From NCBI GenBank assembly GCA_016781885.1, contig JADDPM010000060.1, positions 1 to 13,189 on the forward strand: a stretch of DNA of 13,189 bases, given 5' to 3'. This document shows positions 1 through 5,630 of the stretch, one piece after another. Every line of letters starts with the position of its first letter. Positions within the stretch are counted from its first letter, which is position 1. The position numbers and the translations under genes are program-made. The stretch is from Rubrobacter sp. GTDB lineage: Bacteria > Actinomycetota > Rubrobacteria > Rubrobacterales > Rubrobacteraceae. The notes beneath the pieces are model-generated. The model was not told where the DNA came from. It did not search any database and saw only the letters and a program-made list of their open reading frames with translations.

Positions 1-264
1 CACCTGTCCCGAGGTGCCGACCTCTCCTTGGGTACTGTTCCACGCTATGGCGCTGTTACGCTCCTTCTGAGTGGTTTGGGCCTCCCACTCCAGCGTCCTG
101 CCTAAGGGCCCCTTGACCCTCCAGTGCGTAGTATCGGGCCCCGTGGAGGTAACCTCCTCGACGTTAGACATGAACTGTGGCAAGTTCTCCAGGGTCTCCC
201 AGTAGCCATAGACGGTTTCTACAGGGGCTTCTACCTCTATGGAGCCTTCTACCCTCTGTGGCAT
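1..264 (-). CDS. SRPBCC-family (polyketide cyclase/dehydrase-like) protein, N-terminal 88 residues, cut by window edge
   Basis: The minus-strand reading frame is open from an ATG at 264 to the left window edge, so the 3' part is missing. The ATG follows an AAGGAGG ribosome binding site at ideal spacing. The protein begins MPQRVEGSIEVEAPVETVY and continues with YWETLENLPQFMSNVEEV, then a strand containing THWRVKGPLGRTLEWEAQ. This is the usual opening of START-like SRPBCC proteins of the cyclase/dehydrase type: a beta strand, the 'apvetvy' helix, 'w.d.e.lp.fm..v.ev', then a ligand-cavity strand with conserved W residues. Such proteins bind hydrophobic ligands in a helix-grip fold; the substrate cannot be told from this fragment. 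No signal peptide or membrane segment is visible. It is divergent from the decayed membrane genes starting near 397. The family call is firm and the function is unknown. Confidence 0.85.
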   Translation of the reverse strand, partial: MPQRVEGSIEVEAPVETVYGYWETLENLPQFMSNVEEVTSTGPDTTHWRVKGPLGRTLEWEAQTTQKERNSAIAWNSTQGEVGTSGQV

Positions 265-396
265 ATACGCCTCCTTCTTGTGCTCGGCTTGGTAGTTACG
301 CCTCGTCTTACCCGAAAAACAAGGTTTTGAAAATCAAGATTAAAGAGATCAACGCAGCATGCTCTAGAGTCAAACACCGGAGAACCGTGACCAAGC
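265..396. other. AT-richer divergent intergenic region
   Basis: This 132-bp gap separates the divergent SRPBCC gene and the first membrane gene. Its centre (about 310-355) is clearly richer in A and T than the surrounding sequence and carries runs such as GAAAAACAAGG and the imperfect dyad AATCAAGATT. It is the natural place for divergent promoters, but no convincing -35/-10 pair was found. Confidence 0.4.
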
Positions 397-1055
397 TTGG
401 TAGGTAATGCTCTTAACACTCAGCGAGCTGCCGAGAGCGAGAACCCTGCGCGGGTGATTCCGTTGGGAGGCTGGCAGCATCTGGCGGACGGGCTGGCGCG
501 GTATGGTTGGATGGTTCTGCTCGGCTCCATCGCCGTTGGCTTCGTCGGAGGGGTGATGGTAACCATATGGCAGCCTGACGATAGCGCCGGAGCAACGCCG
601 GGGCCGGGCGTGCGGGATCTTCCCATGATCATCTTGATGCTGGGCTACCTGATGTTGATCCTCCTCGGTGGGCCCAGCTTGCTCGCCAGTACCTGGGACT
701 TCCTGCGTGGCCGCTGGGCGGGCGGAGGATGCTGGTGTTCGTCGGGCCGTTGCTGTTCCTCATCAGCACCGAGATAGTCCCGCATCTGTTGAACCCTTGC
801 CTTTTCGCGCTGGAGTTGGGAGGCAAGAGGCTACCCGGGATGTGCGACTACGGCGAATGGGGTACGGACTTTGCGGCCCGGTGGCACCTATTGGACCACA
901 CACTGGTCGGCGCGCTCCCTTTCGCCGCGCTCTACTGGTTGGCTCTGCGCAAATGGCGTCCCGGAGTTGCGCGGTTCCGAGGAGACGCCGCTCTCGGCCT
1001 GACCCGAGTGAGTGGAACACCCCGTAACGGAGAGCAAGAGGGTAACAACGAATGA
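397..1055 (+). pseudogene. Small multi-pass membrane protein, frameshifted near 711-729
   Basis: Two overlapping frames together make one plausible protein of about 219 residues with four hydrophobic helices. The first frame runs from a TTG at 397 (or a GTG at 454; neither has a strong ribosome binding site) and gives two helices: WMVLLGSIAVGFVGGVMV and LPMIILMLGYLMLILLGGPS. After LRGRWAGG it degenerates into a Cys/Ser-rich string ending at 777. The -1 frame takes over at about 729 with MLVFVGPLLFLISTEIVPHL and a last helix around HTLVGALPFAALYWLALRKW, ending at 1055. The internal ATG at 729 has GGAGG directly abutting it, too close to initiate well, so loss of one base is more likely than two genes. 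The final TGA overlaps the ATG of the next gene (ATGA). No known family was recognised. Alternatives are two separate small proteins, programmed -1 frameshifting, or a sequencing error. Confidence 0.6.
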
Positions 1056-1656
1056 CAGCTTCATCAAGCCTTATCCGCTGGAGCGGGCTCGCGGCGCTCC
1101 AGGGCAGTGTGCTGTTCGCCGCAGCGTCCATCATCATCGCGTCGGTGCCCCGGGGTTGCATTAGGAACGACTGTGCATTCGAGGAAATGAGGGACCCAGG
1201 CGCGGCCGGTGCTTTGCAGATGCTCGCGCTGATTCTCGTCGTGGCGGTAGCGGTCGGGTTGGCCATCCGTGCCAGTAACGCCGGTCGCCTCGGAAGGTTG
1301 GGATGGACAGGTCTGGTCGTCAGCGCGCTCGGGGTCGCGCTGCTGATGATCGGTGGCCTGATATAAGCTGTCTTCTTCAACGGCGACTTCCCGTTCATGC
1401 CGCTCTTCGTCATCCCAGGCATACTCGCTTTGATCGTCGGCTACCTGCTCTTGGGGATAGCCGTCCTGCGGGCGAGGAGTTGCCGCGCTGGTCTGCGGTG
1501 TTGCTCGTCGTGGGCTCCTTGGCTATGCTCGGGTTCAACGATCAGAGCTCGCAGGCGTTGATAGCCATACCTTTCGGGATTCCGTGGATGGCGGTGGGCT
1601 ACGCGCTCTGGTACGACAGTGACGAATCGGCCCAACAACCTGCGCGCGTTAGATGA
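1052..1656 (+). pseudogene. Small membrane protein with in-frame TAA and a frameshift; decayed paralogue of the next gene
   Basis: The start ATG at 1052 follows a GAGGG motif and overlaps the previous stop. The frame encodes helices around ALQGSVLFAAASIIIAS, MLALILVVAVAVGLAI and TGLVVSALGVALLMIGGL, then hits TAA at 1364-1366. The same frame continues sensibly past it (AVFFNGDFPFMPLFVIPGIL, then GYLLLGIAVLRA) until about 1480. There a -1 shift is needed to reach ELPRWSAVLLVVGSLAML and WMAVGYALWYDSDESAQQPARVR, ending at TGA 1654-1656. The ancestral protein would have had about 200 residues and five or six helices. Start (SLIRWSGLAALQG) and end (GYALW...QQPARV) match those of the following gene (SLIRVGGVAAMLGG; GYVLW...QQPVRV), so the two are paralogues. 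A CAA-to-TAA change would explain the stop. Function is unknown; the broken state is well supported unless the assembly is poor. Confidence 0.75.
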
Positions 1657-1669
1657 TAAAAGGTTATAG

Positions 1670-2233
1670 ATGAGGTCGCCGAGCCTGATCCGTGTGGGCG
1701 GAGTAGCTGCCATGCTGGGCGGCGTGATGTGGGTCGTGAAGGGCGGCCTCATCATGCTCGGTGGCCCGGACCCCGACCTATTCATCCCCGCCCAACTCTT
1801 CTTCGCGCTCGGCCTGCTTGGCCTGCATACCCGGCTAGCGGAACGCGGGGGGCGTCTGGGCAGGATCGGGGGGTTCCTGGCCTACGCGACCGTTGCATTG
1901 TCCATGGTCGACACGCCGTACTCCGTTTTCTTTGCGGAGGACGGGCCGCAGACTCCCTTCCCCTTCAACGTCACCTACTTCTCGGCAGGCCTCGCCATCT
2001 TTGTTGGATTGGTGTTCCTCGGAATCGTCACCGCGAGAGCGCATGCACTACCGGGCCGGTGGCGAACCCTGCCGCTGATCATCGGCCTAGCTGGCCTCCT
2101 CCCAGTATGGGTCTTGGCGTTCATCCACCTTGAAGCACCTGTCGTGGTGCTCGGAGTTGGCTGCATGTTGCTTGGATACGTCCTTTGGGCGCAGACGGGA
2201 GAGGGACTCCAGCAGCCCGTACGGGTGACGTGA
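1670..2233 (+). CDS. Conserved small multi-pass membrane protein, intact paralogue
   Basis: This intact 187-residue protein starts at ATG 1670, 13 bp after the preceding pseudogene, with a modest AAAGG ribosome binding site. Hydrophobic segments lie at about residues 8-32 (VGGVAAMLGGVMWVVKGGLI), 38-54, 66-84, 103-121, 132-152 and 156-175, giving roughly six helices. The loop after helix two is basic and Gly-rich (TRLAERGGRLGRIGG). No catalytic motif is visible. It resembles the small, poorly characterised 4-6 helix membrane proteins that are common in actinobacteria and often occur in tandem. Its neighbour upstream is a broken paralogue, so this may be the only working copy of the set. Codon use and GC match the surrounding sequence. 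The product function is not recognised. Confidence 0.75.
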   Translation: MRSPSLIRVGGVAAMLGGVMWVVKGGLIMLGGPDPDLFIPAQLFFALGLLGLHTRLAERGGRLGRIGGFLAYATVALSMVDTPYSVFFAEDGPQTPFPFNVTYFSAGLAIFVGLVFLGIVTARAHALPGRWRTLPLIIGLAGLLPVWVLAFIHLEAPVVVLGVGCMLLGYVLWAQTGEGLQQPVRVT

Positions 2234-2242
2234 ATCTCTGGA

Positions 2243-2302
2243 GCTTAGGAAACCCGAAACCTAGTTTCTGAGAAGACTTCTTCCCGACGGTTTCCTAGAA
2301 GC
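2243..2302 (+). terminator. Nested inverted repeats downstream of the membrane-protein gene, possible terminator
   Basis: TAGGAAACC (2246-2254) pairs perfectly with GGTTTCCTA (2289-2297). Within it sits GAAAC-cta-GTTTC (2256-2268), and a third symmetric stretch AGAAGACTTCT lies at 2271-2281. The RNA could fold as a branched structure starting about 10 nt after the stop codon at 2233. No T-run follows, so it would not be a classical intrinsic terminator. Confidence 0.35.
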
Positions 2303-2341
2303 CGCGTACCTGCACGCAATCCAGTAAGCAGTGCACGTTCA

Positions 2342-2405
2342 CTAACCGCTAGACCAGCGCCAACTCTACCTCTGGCTCCTCACCCAGCGTGGCGGAGAAG
2401 CGAAC
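2342..2405 (-). repeat. Diverged copy of the 2945-3022 sequence (tail of duplicated unit)
   Basis: On the minus strand this stretch reads VRFSATLGEEPEVELALV followed by TAG. The segment at 2952-3022 reads RLRVSAAAGREPEVVLALA followed by TAG. The DNA aligns over about 60 bp, including sequence just past both stops. Each copy lies downstream of a DUF1348 gene copy, so it marks the 3' end of an old tandem duplication unit. Neither fragment was recognised as a known domain. Confidence 0.6.
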
Positions 2406-2453
2406 CTATAAGATGTTGTAACTTTGTATCACCTTCCGGCAGCAACTTCTTCA

Positions 2454-2473
2454 TCACCGGGTCTCACCGGGTC
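2454..2473. repeat. Perfect 10-bp tandem duplication (TCACCGGGTC x2) at the DUF1348 stop codon
   Basis: TCACCGGGTC occurs at 2454-2463 and again at 2464-2473. The right copy contains the stop codon and the last two codons of the DUF1348 gene. It is most likely a replication slippage product. Confidence 0.95.
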
Positions 2474-2907
2474 CAGCGAAACTTGCGCTCTGACTCGTCT
2501 ATCTTGTAGTCGTTGATCGAGGCATCGCGCCGGCGCATAAGACCATTCTCGTCGAACTCCCACAACTCATTCCCGTGAGAGCGCCACCACTGGCCCTCCC
2601 TGTCATGCGACTCGTACTCGAACCTGACCGCGATGCGGTTCTCCGTGAAGCACCAGAGGTTCTTCTGAAGCCTGTAGTCCAGCTCGCGCTCCCACTTGCG
2701 CCTCAGGAACGCGACGATCTCCTCACGCCCCTCGAAAAACTCGTCGCGGTTGCGCCACTTCGAGTCCGGCGTGTACGCTAACGTCACCTTCTCGGGCTCG
2801 CGGGTGTTCCAGCCGTCCTGGGCCGCCTTGACCTTCTGCCGGGCGGTCTCCTCGTTGAACGGAGGCACCGGAGCCCTGACCTCCCGGTTCTCGCCACTCT
2901 GCTGCAT
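2464..2907 (-). CDS. DUF1348 / nuclear transport factor 2 (NTF2)-like protein
   Basis: This 147-residue cytosolic protein starts at ATG 2907, chosen because AAGGAGG lies just upstream; an upstream in-frame ATG at 3048 would add a basic, non-family extension. Family landmarks are PPFNEETARQKVKAAQDGWNTR (residues 15-36), YTPDSKWRNRDEFFEGREEI (45-64), FLRRKWERELDYRL (67-80), RIAVRFEYESHD (91-102), WWRSHGNELWEFDENGLMRRR (107-127) and ASINDYKI (129-136). These define the DUF1348 branch of the NTF2-like superfamily, a cone-shaped alpha+beta barrel; no reaction is established for the branch. Members usually extend some 20 residues beyond 'RKF.W' with a GRRPDDHPGL-like tail, and here the protein stops at RKFRWTR, so the C-terminus looks shortened. 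A 10-bp tandem duplication sits on the stop codon. A broken paralogue lies directly upstream on the same strand. Confidence 0.88.
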   Translation of the reverse strand: MQQSGENREVRAPVPPFNEETARQKVKAAQDGWNTREPEKVTLAYTPDSKWRNRDEFFEGREEIVAFLRRKWERELDYRLQKNLWCFTENRIAVRFEYESHDREGQWWRSHGNELWEFDENGLMRRRDASINDYKIDESERKFRWTR

Positions 2908-2951
2908 ATGTTGTTCCTCCTTACGGTTTCTACGACAAGAGCGCGCAACGG

Positions 2952-3340
2952 CTAGGCCAGGGCCAACACGACCTCCGGCTCGCGACCCGCGGCGGCGGAG
3001 ACGCGGAGGCGCGTTGCAAACCGGGGGTAGGTATGGCTGCGCCACCACGTCCGTCGGCGTCGTGCGACTCGTACTCGAAGCGCACCGAGATACGGTTGCC
3101 CTGGTAGCATCATAACTCCTTCATCAGCCTGTAGTCCAACTCGCACTCCCACTTGCGCTTGAGGAACGCGACGATCTCCTCACGTCCCTCGAAGAACTCG
3201 TCGCGGTTGCGCCACTCGGAGTCCTCCGTGCACGCCTGGGCCACCTTCTTCGCGTCGCGCGTGTTCCAGGCGTCCTCTGCGGCCTTTACTTTCTTGCGGG
3301 CGCTCTCCTCGTCGCACGGCGGTACGGGCGGCCTGGTCAT
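2952..3340 (-). pseudogene. DUF1348/NTF2-like pseudogene (nonsense codon, frameshift and lost 3' part)
   Basis: The start ATG at 3340 has a GGAGGAG site in front. The reading frame (MTRPPVPPCDEESARKKVK..., YRLMKEL) closely parallels the intact neighbour for 77 residues, then meets TGA at 3112-3110 where the paralogue has TGG (LWCF), a one-base nonsense change. The frame beyond still reads CYQGNRISVRFEYESHDADG, matching RIAVRFEYESHD of the intact copy. A shift is then needed to recover WWRSH. Immediately after that the homology to the NTF2 fold stops, and the sequence joins the tail RLRVSAAAGREPEVVLALA ending at TAG 2954-2952. That same tail, diverged, lies downstream of the intact gene, so about 200 bp of the DUF1348 3' half was deleted here. 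A truncated 76-residue product could still be translated. Confidence 0.85.
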
Positions 3341-3368
3341 GGTGCTCCTCCGGTCTCTCTCTGTATGG

Positions 3369-3466
3369 TTGCGGTCTCCACCAGAGAACCCTTGCAAACC
3401 CGGCGGATTCCGCTACCGCCGCCTCTGCTTCCTTTTGCGGTCTCCACCAGAAAACCCTTGCAAACC
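3369..3466. repeat. Two 32-bp direct repeats with a 34-bp spacer (CRISPR-like mini-array)
   Basis: Positions 3369-3400 and 3435-3466 are identical except for one G/A difference (AGAGAACC versus AGAAAACC). The spacing gives a 66-bp period, with a unique 34-bp spacer at 3401-3434. On the minus strand the repeat starts GGTTTGCAAGGG and ends GGTGGAGACCGCAA. It has an internal TCTC-tggtg-GAGA stem that the variant copy preserves as a G-U pair. Terminal GTTTGC...GCAA symmetry, repeat length and spacer length are all typical of CRISPR. No third copy is present 66 bp to either side, and no cas gene is in the window. It lies in the divergent gap between the DUF1348 pseudogene and the lipid kinase. Alternatives are an orphan or relic array, or a simple local duplication. 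Confidence 0.6.
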
Positions 3467-3508
3467 TACCTGCAAGTCGTCAAACCGTCCGTCGCCTGAG
3501 TTCGGCGG

Positions 3509-3514
3509 TACAAT
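3509..3514 (+). promoter_or_regulatory. Putative -10 (TACAAT) placed for leaderless transcription of the lipid kinase
   Basis: TACAAT at 3509-3514 fits the TAnnnT -10 pattern and ends 6 bp before the GTG start codon at 3521, so transcription would begin at or next to the start codon. No -35 of quality is seen, and there is no Shine-Dalgarno sequence in the gap. Both facts are consistent with a leaderless mRNA. Confidence 0.35.
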
Positions 3515-3520
3515 CGTTGT

Positions 3521-4435
3521 GTGGAAGGCGCGGCCCTCATAGTGAACGCGCGCTCGCGCACCGGAGAGAAAGCCTTCGAGAGAGCGTTAGAGCTACTCAC
3601 CTCAATGGGCGTAAGGATCGGGGCGAGCTTCGCCCTCTCGGACCCGGCGCGGCTGGCGGAGACGGTCCACGAGGCTGTAACAGGGGGCCATGATCCCATA
3701 ATCCTCGGTGGCGGGGACGGCTCGGTCTCCTCGGCGGTGGACTTCCTCGCCAATCACAACTCTACTCTGGGCCTCCTGCCTCTGGGCACCGCGAACGACT
3801 TCGCGCGCACCCTGGAGATACCCTCCTCCCTGGAAGCAGCCTGCGCTGCCATCGCCCAGGGCAAGGTGGTGGACGTGGACCTCGGACTCGTGGGGGACAA
3901 CTACTACGTGAACGTCGCCTCGGTGGGACTCAGCGTGGAGGCCACCCGCTCCCTCTCACCCCGGCTGAAGAAGAGCATAGGGCCGCTCGCGTACCCCGTG
4001 GCGGCGATGACGGCGTTCTTCAAGCACGAGCCCTTCGTCGCCCGGCTCTCCTTCCCCGAAAGGGACCACGAGCCGGTGGAGTACGGCCGGTTGTTGCAGG
4101 TGGCCGTCGGCAACGGGCGATTCTACGGCGGGGGGATGGTCGTCGCCCCCGGCTCCGGGATAGACGACAGAGCTTTAGACATCTACGCCATAAAGCTCGG
4201 GCGCAGGCGCGACCTCTTGGGTGTCGCCCGGTACTTGAAGAGCGGCGACTTCGTAAAGAACGCGAGCGTGGACCACTTCCGCAGCCCCAAAGTTATCCTC
4301 ACGACGGAGCCGGAGCTCCCGATCAACGTCGACGGCGAGCTCGTCGCCCGGACCCCCCAACGTTTCTCCGTCGCCGCAAACGCTCTCCGCGTCATCGTGC
4401 CGCAAGACTCCACCGCCGCCCGGATGGACCGATAA
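3521..4435 (+). CDS. YegS/BmrU-type lipid kinase (diacylglycerol kinase catalytic domain)
   Basis: This 304-residue soluble or membrane-associated kinase phosphorylates a lipid hydroxyl using ATP; diacylglycerol to phosphatidic acid is the common activity of the family. The nucleotide-binding domain opens with ALIVNARSRTG (residues 5-15). It has the signature LGGGDGSVSSAVDFL (62-76) and the second glycine motif LPLGTANDFART (86-97). The C-terminal beta-sandwich domain carries GNGRFYGGGMVVAPGSGIDD (197-216), followed by LDIY and INVDGE (268-273). Both domains are complete and the length matches the family norm (about 290-310). The start is taken as GTG 3521, the first codon giving a natural N-terminus. 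No ribosome binding site precedes it, and a TACAAT element lies just upstream. It converges with the EamA transporter gene. Lipid specificity cannot be told from sequence. Confidence 0.93.
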   Translation: MEGAALIVNARSRTGEKAFERALELLTSMGVRIGASFALSDPARLAETVHEAVTGGHDPIILGGGDGSVSSAVDFLANHNSTLGLLPLGTANDFARTLEIPSSLEAACAAIAQGKVVDVDLGLVGDNYYVNVASVGLSVEATRSLSPRLKKSIGPLAYPVAAMTAFFKHEPFVARLSFPERDHEPVEYGRLLQVAVGNGRFYGGGMVVAPGSGIDDRALDIYAIKLGRRRDLLGVARYLKSGDFVKNASVDHFRSPKVILTTEPELPINVDGELVARTPQRFSVAANALRVIVPQDSTAARMDR

Positions 4436-4476
4436 CTGGCACCGACTGCATGAACCAAACCGCGGCGGGCAATCTC

Positions 4477-5385
4477 TTACTCCTTACCTTTAGCTGACGG
4501 CTGGCTACTGGCGGCTGACCGCTTGTTGACTAGATAGATGCCGGTGACGACGAGAGCGGCGCCAAGCAGGAGGAGTAGGCTAAGAGCCTCGTCGAGGAAA
4601 AACGCTCCCAGGAGGACGGAGAACAGGGGGACGAAGAAGACGTAGGCGGCGACCCGGCTCGCCTCGCCGGCACGCACGAGGCCGAGCCAGAGCGCCCAGG
4701 CCAGCGCCGTACCTATGAGCCCCGAGTAGAGCCAGCTCGCGACGAAGGTGCGGTTCCAGGTCATCTCCGAGAAGGACTCCAGGGCGAGTCCTAGAGCTGT
4801 CAAAATAATTCCCCCGAGCAGGAAGGGTACGGCGACCGCCCATAACATCGAGAGCCGCTCCCCGTACCTCTTGAAGAAGACCGTGCCCAGAGCCCAGGAG
4901 AGGGCCGAGCCCAGGCCGAACACAACCCCTAACGGTGTCCCGAGCGAGGCTTCGGAGAAGCTACCCGCGCTGACAGCGAAGACACCGGAGAAGCCCAAGG
5001 CTAGGCCCGCAATCTTCGCCGCCGAGAGTGGCTCGTCGAGCATCAGGAAGGCGAGCAGGCCCACGAGGATGGGTTGCAAGTAGATCACCACCGCCGCCGA
5101 TCCGGAGGGCATGTACAAGATAGTGAAAGTCTGCAAACCCATAAAAAGCACCACGTTGAACGCCGCGAGCAGCAGGTAGACCGGCCAGTCCCGCCCCAGG
5201 TTCGGCTTCCCGCCCCATACGAGCGCCGCGAGCGTCATCACCGCTCCACACAACAATGTGCGGGTTCCGGCGAACAATACCGGCGGGGAATACCCCAGGC
5301 CCACTTTTATGACGGCGAATGCAGACCCCCAGAACACCACCAGGAGCACGAACGCCGGGACCGAGAAACGCCGATCCGAGAGCAT
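4477..5385 (-). CDS. EamA-domain transporter (drug/metabolite transporter superfamily)
   Basis: This is an integral membrane exporter or permease of about 302 residues with ten predicted helices in two EamA repeats. The first repeat starts PAFVLLVVFWGSAFAVIKVG and includes the conserved region YMPSGSAAVVIYLQPILVGL and FLMLDEPLSAAKIAGLALGF. The second starts LGVVFGLGSALSWALGTVFF and ends AAYVFFVPLFSVLLGAFFLDE with GAALVVTGIYLVNKR. The paired 'P...LxDEpls' and 'P.f.vll....ldE.ls' signatures are diagnostic. I chose ATG 5385 because GGAAGG lies 9 nt upstream and the protein then begins right before helix one; an in-frame ATG at 5430 would add 15 residues without a ribosome binding site. The C-terminal tail is Ser/Lys-rich and cytoplasmic. 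Substrate is unknown. It is divergent from the VanW gene, with a palindrome in the shared upstream region. Confidence 0.93.
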   Translation of the reverse strand: MLSDRRFSVPAFVLLVVFWGSAFAVIKVGLGYSPPVLFAGTRTLLCGAVMTLAALVWGGKPNLGRDWPVYLLLAAFNVVLFMGLQTFTILYMPSGSAAVVIYLQPILVGLLAFLMLDEPLSAAKIAGLALGFSGVFAVSAGSFSEASLGTPLGVVFGLGSALSWALGTVFFKRYGERLSMLWAVAVPFLLGGIILTALGLALESFSEMTWNRTFVASWLYSGLIGTALAWALWLGLVRAGEASRVAAYVFFVPLFSVLLGAFFLDEALSLLLLLGAALVVTGIYLVNKRSAASSQPSAKGKE

Positions 5386-5466
5386 CAACACAAACCTTCC
5401 AATCATGCCGCGCCGGATACCCCAGCCCATACAGCTTACACCAGACGCCGTGAGCTACCGCCCGTG

Positions 5467-5486
5467 GAGAGATAGGATTATCTCTC
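5467..5486. promoter_or_regulatory. 8-bp inverted repeat with 4-nt loop in a divergent promoter region, possible operator
   Basis: GAGAGATA (5467-5474) and TATCTCTC (5479-5486) form a perfect inverted repeat around GGAT. It sits about 80 bp upstream of the EamA transporter start and about 145 bp upstream of the VanW start. Perfect short-spaced palindromes between divergent genes are often regulator binding sites. No regulator gene is in the window. Confidence 0.4.
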
Positions 5487-5536
5487 TCCCCATATGCTGG
5501 TTTGTCCCCCGCAATTTGTTAAGATCGGCGAAGATG

Positions 5537-5565
5537 TTGAAAGTTACTACGCTCTAGAAGACAAT
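5537..5565 (+). promoter_or_regulatory. Putative sigma-70-type promoter of the VanW gene
   Basis: TTGAAA (5537-5542) and GACAAT (5560-5565) are separated by exactly 17 bp, differing from the TTGACA/TATAAT consensus at one and two positions. Transcription would begin near 5572, leaving a leader of about 60 nt that contains the GGAGGGG ribosome binding site at 5615-5621. Confidence 0.5.
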
Positions 5566-5630
5566 AGGGTCTGGCGACGAGTGGCCTATGAGGGTCGAGA
5601 GAGCCGGTGCTCTTGGAGGGGCGAGCAAAC

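Noticed and set aside
763..1422. Minus-strand open frame of 219 codons
   Set aside because: It is antisense to the membrane-protein run and lacks motifs. The plus-strand frames give clear hydrophobic helices and paralogy.
2908..3048. N-terminal extension of the DUF1348 protein to an ATG at 3048
   Set aside because: The extension is basic, absent from the family and runs through the duplicated tail. AAGGAGG immediately before ATG 2907 decides the start.
3110..3112. TGA in the upstream DUF1348 copy as a second selenocysteine site
   Set aside because: The paralogue has Trp (TGG) at this position, not Cys, and the frame is further broken downstream. This is a plain nonsense mutation.
3341..3397. 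ATG at 3397 as the start of the DUF1348 pseudogene
   Set aside because: The added residues are encoded by the direct repeat and show no family similarity. ATG 3340 has its own GGAGGAG site.
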